This document shows positions 24,683 through 26,290 of a stretch of DNA of 26,290 nt, one piece after another. The notes under the pieces are model-generated. The model saw only the letters and a program-made list of their open reading frames with translations, searched no databases and had not been told where the DNA came from. This DNA is from a virus, in the IMG/VR virus record IMGVR_UViG_3300037189_030513, positions 1 through 26,290 of that record. One strand, written 5' to 3'. Each line of letters begins with the position of its first letter. Position 1 is the stretch's first letter. The translations under genes and the position numbers were made by a program.

Positions 24683-26290
24683 ATGCCTTATAATATTCGA
24701 TACTCCGATTCAAGTAACACACCAATCTCTGTTGCTGACGGCGATTTAAATCAAGAAACCAGTTTGACATTTATAGGTAAAAACTATAACCAAAGTTATA
24801 GCGGTATCATTGGGGAGAATTTTTTACATCTATTAGAAAATTTTGCCAGTCCTTACGAGCCCTTAAATAAAACTAAGGGCCAACTATGGTATAATTCAGA
24901 AGAAGATTATTTAAATAAAGGATTAAAAATATATGATGGTTCAAATTGGAGACCATTAGGTGAAATTAGAAAAGGCGAAGCAAGTCCCCCTTCAACGACC
25001 TTGCCTTCTTCAAATGGCGATCTTTACGTAGATACAGCTAGACAGCAATTATGGGTCCGTGGGGATAAAGATTGGCAACTTATTGGTCCAAAATATCAAC
25101 TTGGTGATAAAACCACTGCAGAACTTGAAGGATTTATAGATTCTTTAGATGCTACAACTGCTAGAATAGTTTTAACTCTCTTTGTTAATAATAATAGAGT
25201 AGCTATAATTAGTGATAAGGAATTCACTCCCAAAACTACCATAGAAGGATTTACCCTAATCAAACAAGGTATTACATTAAGCACGACTAACTTTCAATCA
25301 AATTCAAAAATAAACAAATTTTGGGGAGTTAGCGAAAAGGCAGAAGCTCTTATAATTGATGATGCGCCAGTAAACGCAGTTAATTTTTTAAGATCTGACA
25401 CTGTAAGTACTACCAATCAAACATTTAATATCAAAAACAATAATGGATTGAGCATTGGTGAGGATTTGACATTAAATATAGGTTTGGATTTTAATACCAA
25501 CTCCTCTGTGATTTATAATAGAACTTCTGGTTCTAATATAAATTTTAGATTAGTCTATAATAATCAAACTAGAAATGTAATGACTATTGATTCTAGAAGT
25601 AGTACATTACAAAGAGGGTCGGTAGGTATCAATAATACTGCACCTACTGAAAGTTTAGATGTAATAGGCAATATAAAAACCAACCAATCATTAATTATTA
25701 CTGGGGATAAGGATAGCACTGTGAGTTTGCCTGATTATCCTGCATTATCAGTTAAAGGTGGGGGAACCATTTCAAGATCTTTAATAGTAGGCACTAATTT
25801 GACAGTAAACGGAACTAGTGAATTTAACAATAATATTCAGATTACAGGTAAAATTACTGTGAATAAATCTCTAAATAGTCAGTCTATTTTGGAGCCGATT
25901 ACATTAAGTGGCGGCGAAGTTGTTAAAATGGATATAGGAACTTCAAGTAAGCCATTTGATAATATATATGCAACAAACTTTCGAGGCAAGTTAACCGGAG
26001 AAGCGGAAAAGGCAACTTATATAAGAGATGGTATTACTATAAACATAGGCTCTAATGATATTAATGCTAGAACTGTAACTATAGGAACAAGTTTAAGCTC
26101 ATTAACAGGCAATTTAGATATTACTTTAAACTCTCGAGTAATACTCACAAAGCCCTCCCCTGACCAAGTCTCGTTATCTAATAATCAATTAAGATTGCTT
26201 GATTCAGATCTGCTATTAGTTAGTAGAAAAAGCAATTCTGACCCAGCAAATACTGCACAAACACTAATAAAATTAACTGGGGAACAAGCA
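24683..26290 (+). CDS. Tail-fibre-like structural protein, open at the right edge
   Basis: A frame of 536 codons runs from ATG 24683 to the window end without a stop. The start follows the previous TAA by one base, with GGGAA in the end of that gene as ribosome-binding site. Residues 1-150 have the fibre N-terminal pattern of marine T4-like phages: NIRYSDSSNTPISVADGDLN, ENFLHLLENFASPYEPLN, GQLWYN, LKIYDGSNWRPLGE, GDLYVDTARQQLWV and DWQLIGPKYQLG. Later, strand-rich repeats include SVGINNTAPTESLDVIGNIK, typical of fibres before an intramolecular chaperone, and KPFDNIYATNFRGKLTGEAE. The role is probably host recognition or a baseplate-attached fibre (gp10/gp12/long-fibre type). The C-terminal receptor or chaperone part is outside the window. 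Confidence 0.82.
   Translation, partial: MPYNIRYSDSSNTPISVADGDLNQETSLTFIGKNYNQSYSGIIGENFLHLLENFASPYEPLNKTKGQLWYNSEEDYLNKGLKIYDGSNWRPLGEIRKGEASPPSTTLPSSNGDLYVDTARQQLWVRGDKDWQLIGPKYQLGDKTTAELEGFIDSLDATTARIVLTLFVNNNRVAIISDKEFTPKTTIEGFTLIKQGITLSTTNFQSNSKINKFWGVSEKAEALIIDDAPVNAVNFLRSDTVSTTNQTFNIKNNNGLSIGEDLTLNIGLDFNTNSSVIYNRTSGSNINFRLVYNNQTRNVMTIDSRSSTLQRGSVGINNTAPTESLDVIGNIKTNQSLIITGDKDSTVSLPDYPALSVKGGGTISRSLIVGTNLTVNGTSEFNNNIQITGKITVNKSLNSQSILEPITLSGGEVVKMDIGTSSKPFDNIYATNFRGKLTGEAEKATYIRDGITINIGSNDINARTVTIGTSLSSLTGNLDITLNSRVILTKPSPDQVSLSNNQLRLLDSDLLLVSRKSNSDPANTAQTLIKLTGEQA

Overview
The window looks like a stretch of an AT-rich, T4-like contractile-tailed phage genome (the marine or 'far-T4' style of Myoviridae, related in gene content to cyanophages and pelagiphages), probably from an environmental genome. 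The evidence is recognisable T4-type proteins in a T4-like order: gp47 and gp55 on the minus strand; then a tail-tube cap/initiator protein, gp53, a hub-like protein, gp5, gp25, gp6, a giant protein in the position of gp7, a small structural protein, and a fibre protein running off the right edge. I see no tRNA, transposon, CRISPR or integration site. The host cannot be named from the sequence.

Layout. 1-932 (minus strand): the first 38 codons of a gp47-type recombination nuclease subunit, overlapped 4 bases (ATGA) by the end of gp55, the late-transcription sigma factor. 933-1008: a 76-bp divergent control region with a near-consensus sigma70 promoter firing left into gp55 and a T4-late-type element (AATAAATA) firing right into the structural genes. 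1009-6909: five tightly packed genes (tube cap/initiator, gp53, hub-like 803-residue protein, gp5, gp25), overlapping by one base or separated by 1-7 bases. 6910-6955: a second late element (TATAAATA). 6956-24045: gp6 (1139 residues) and a 4556-residue giant protein that alone fills about half the window. 24046-24072: a third late element. 24073-26290: a 202-residue structural protein and an open-ended fibre protein. No non-coding stretch exceeds 80 bases.

How it works together. Host polymerase would read gp55 (and gp47 behind it) from the sigma70 promoter; gp55 would then direct polymerase to the three late elements, each starting 26-27 bases before an ATG, to make the baseplate. The rightward genes encode central hub and spike (hub-like protein, gp5), tube initiator, wedge parts (gp53, gp25, gp6) and large peripheral structures (giant protein, fibre).

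Most notable is the giant protein. It appears to carry a degenerate cupredoxin-like domain, several carbohydrate-binding-like modules, and a seven-bladed beta-propeller. Between blades 4 and 5 the propeller is interrupted by a cassette of two collagen-like Gly-X-Gln blocks, each followed by a copy of the same carbohydrate-binding-like module. Family assignments are from reading the translated sequence and memory of the families; no database search was run.
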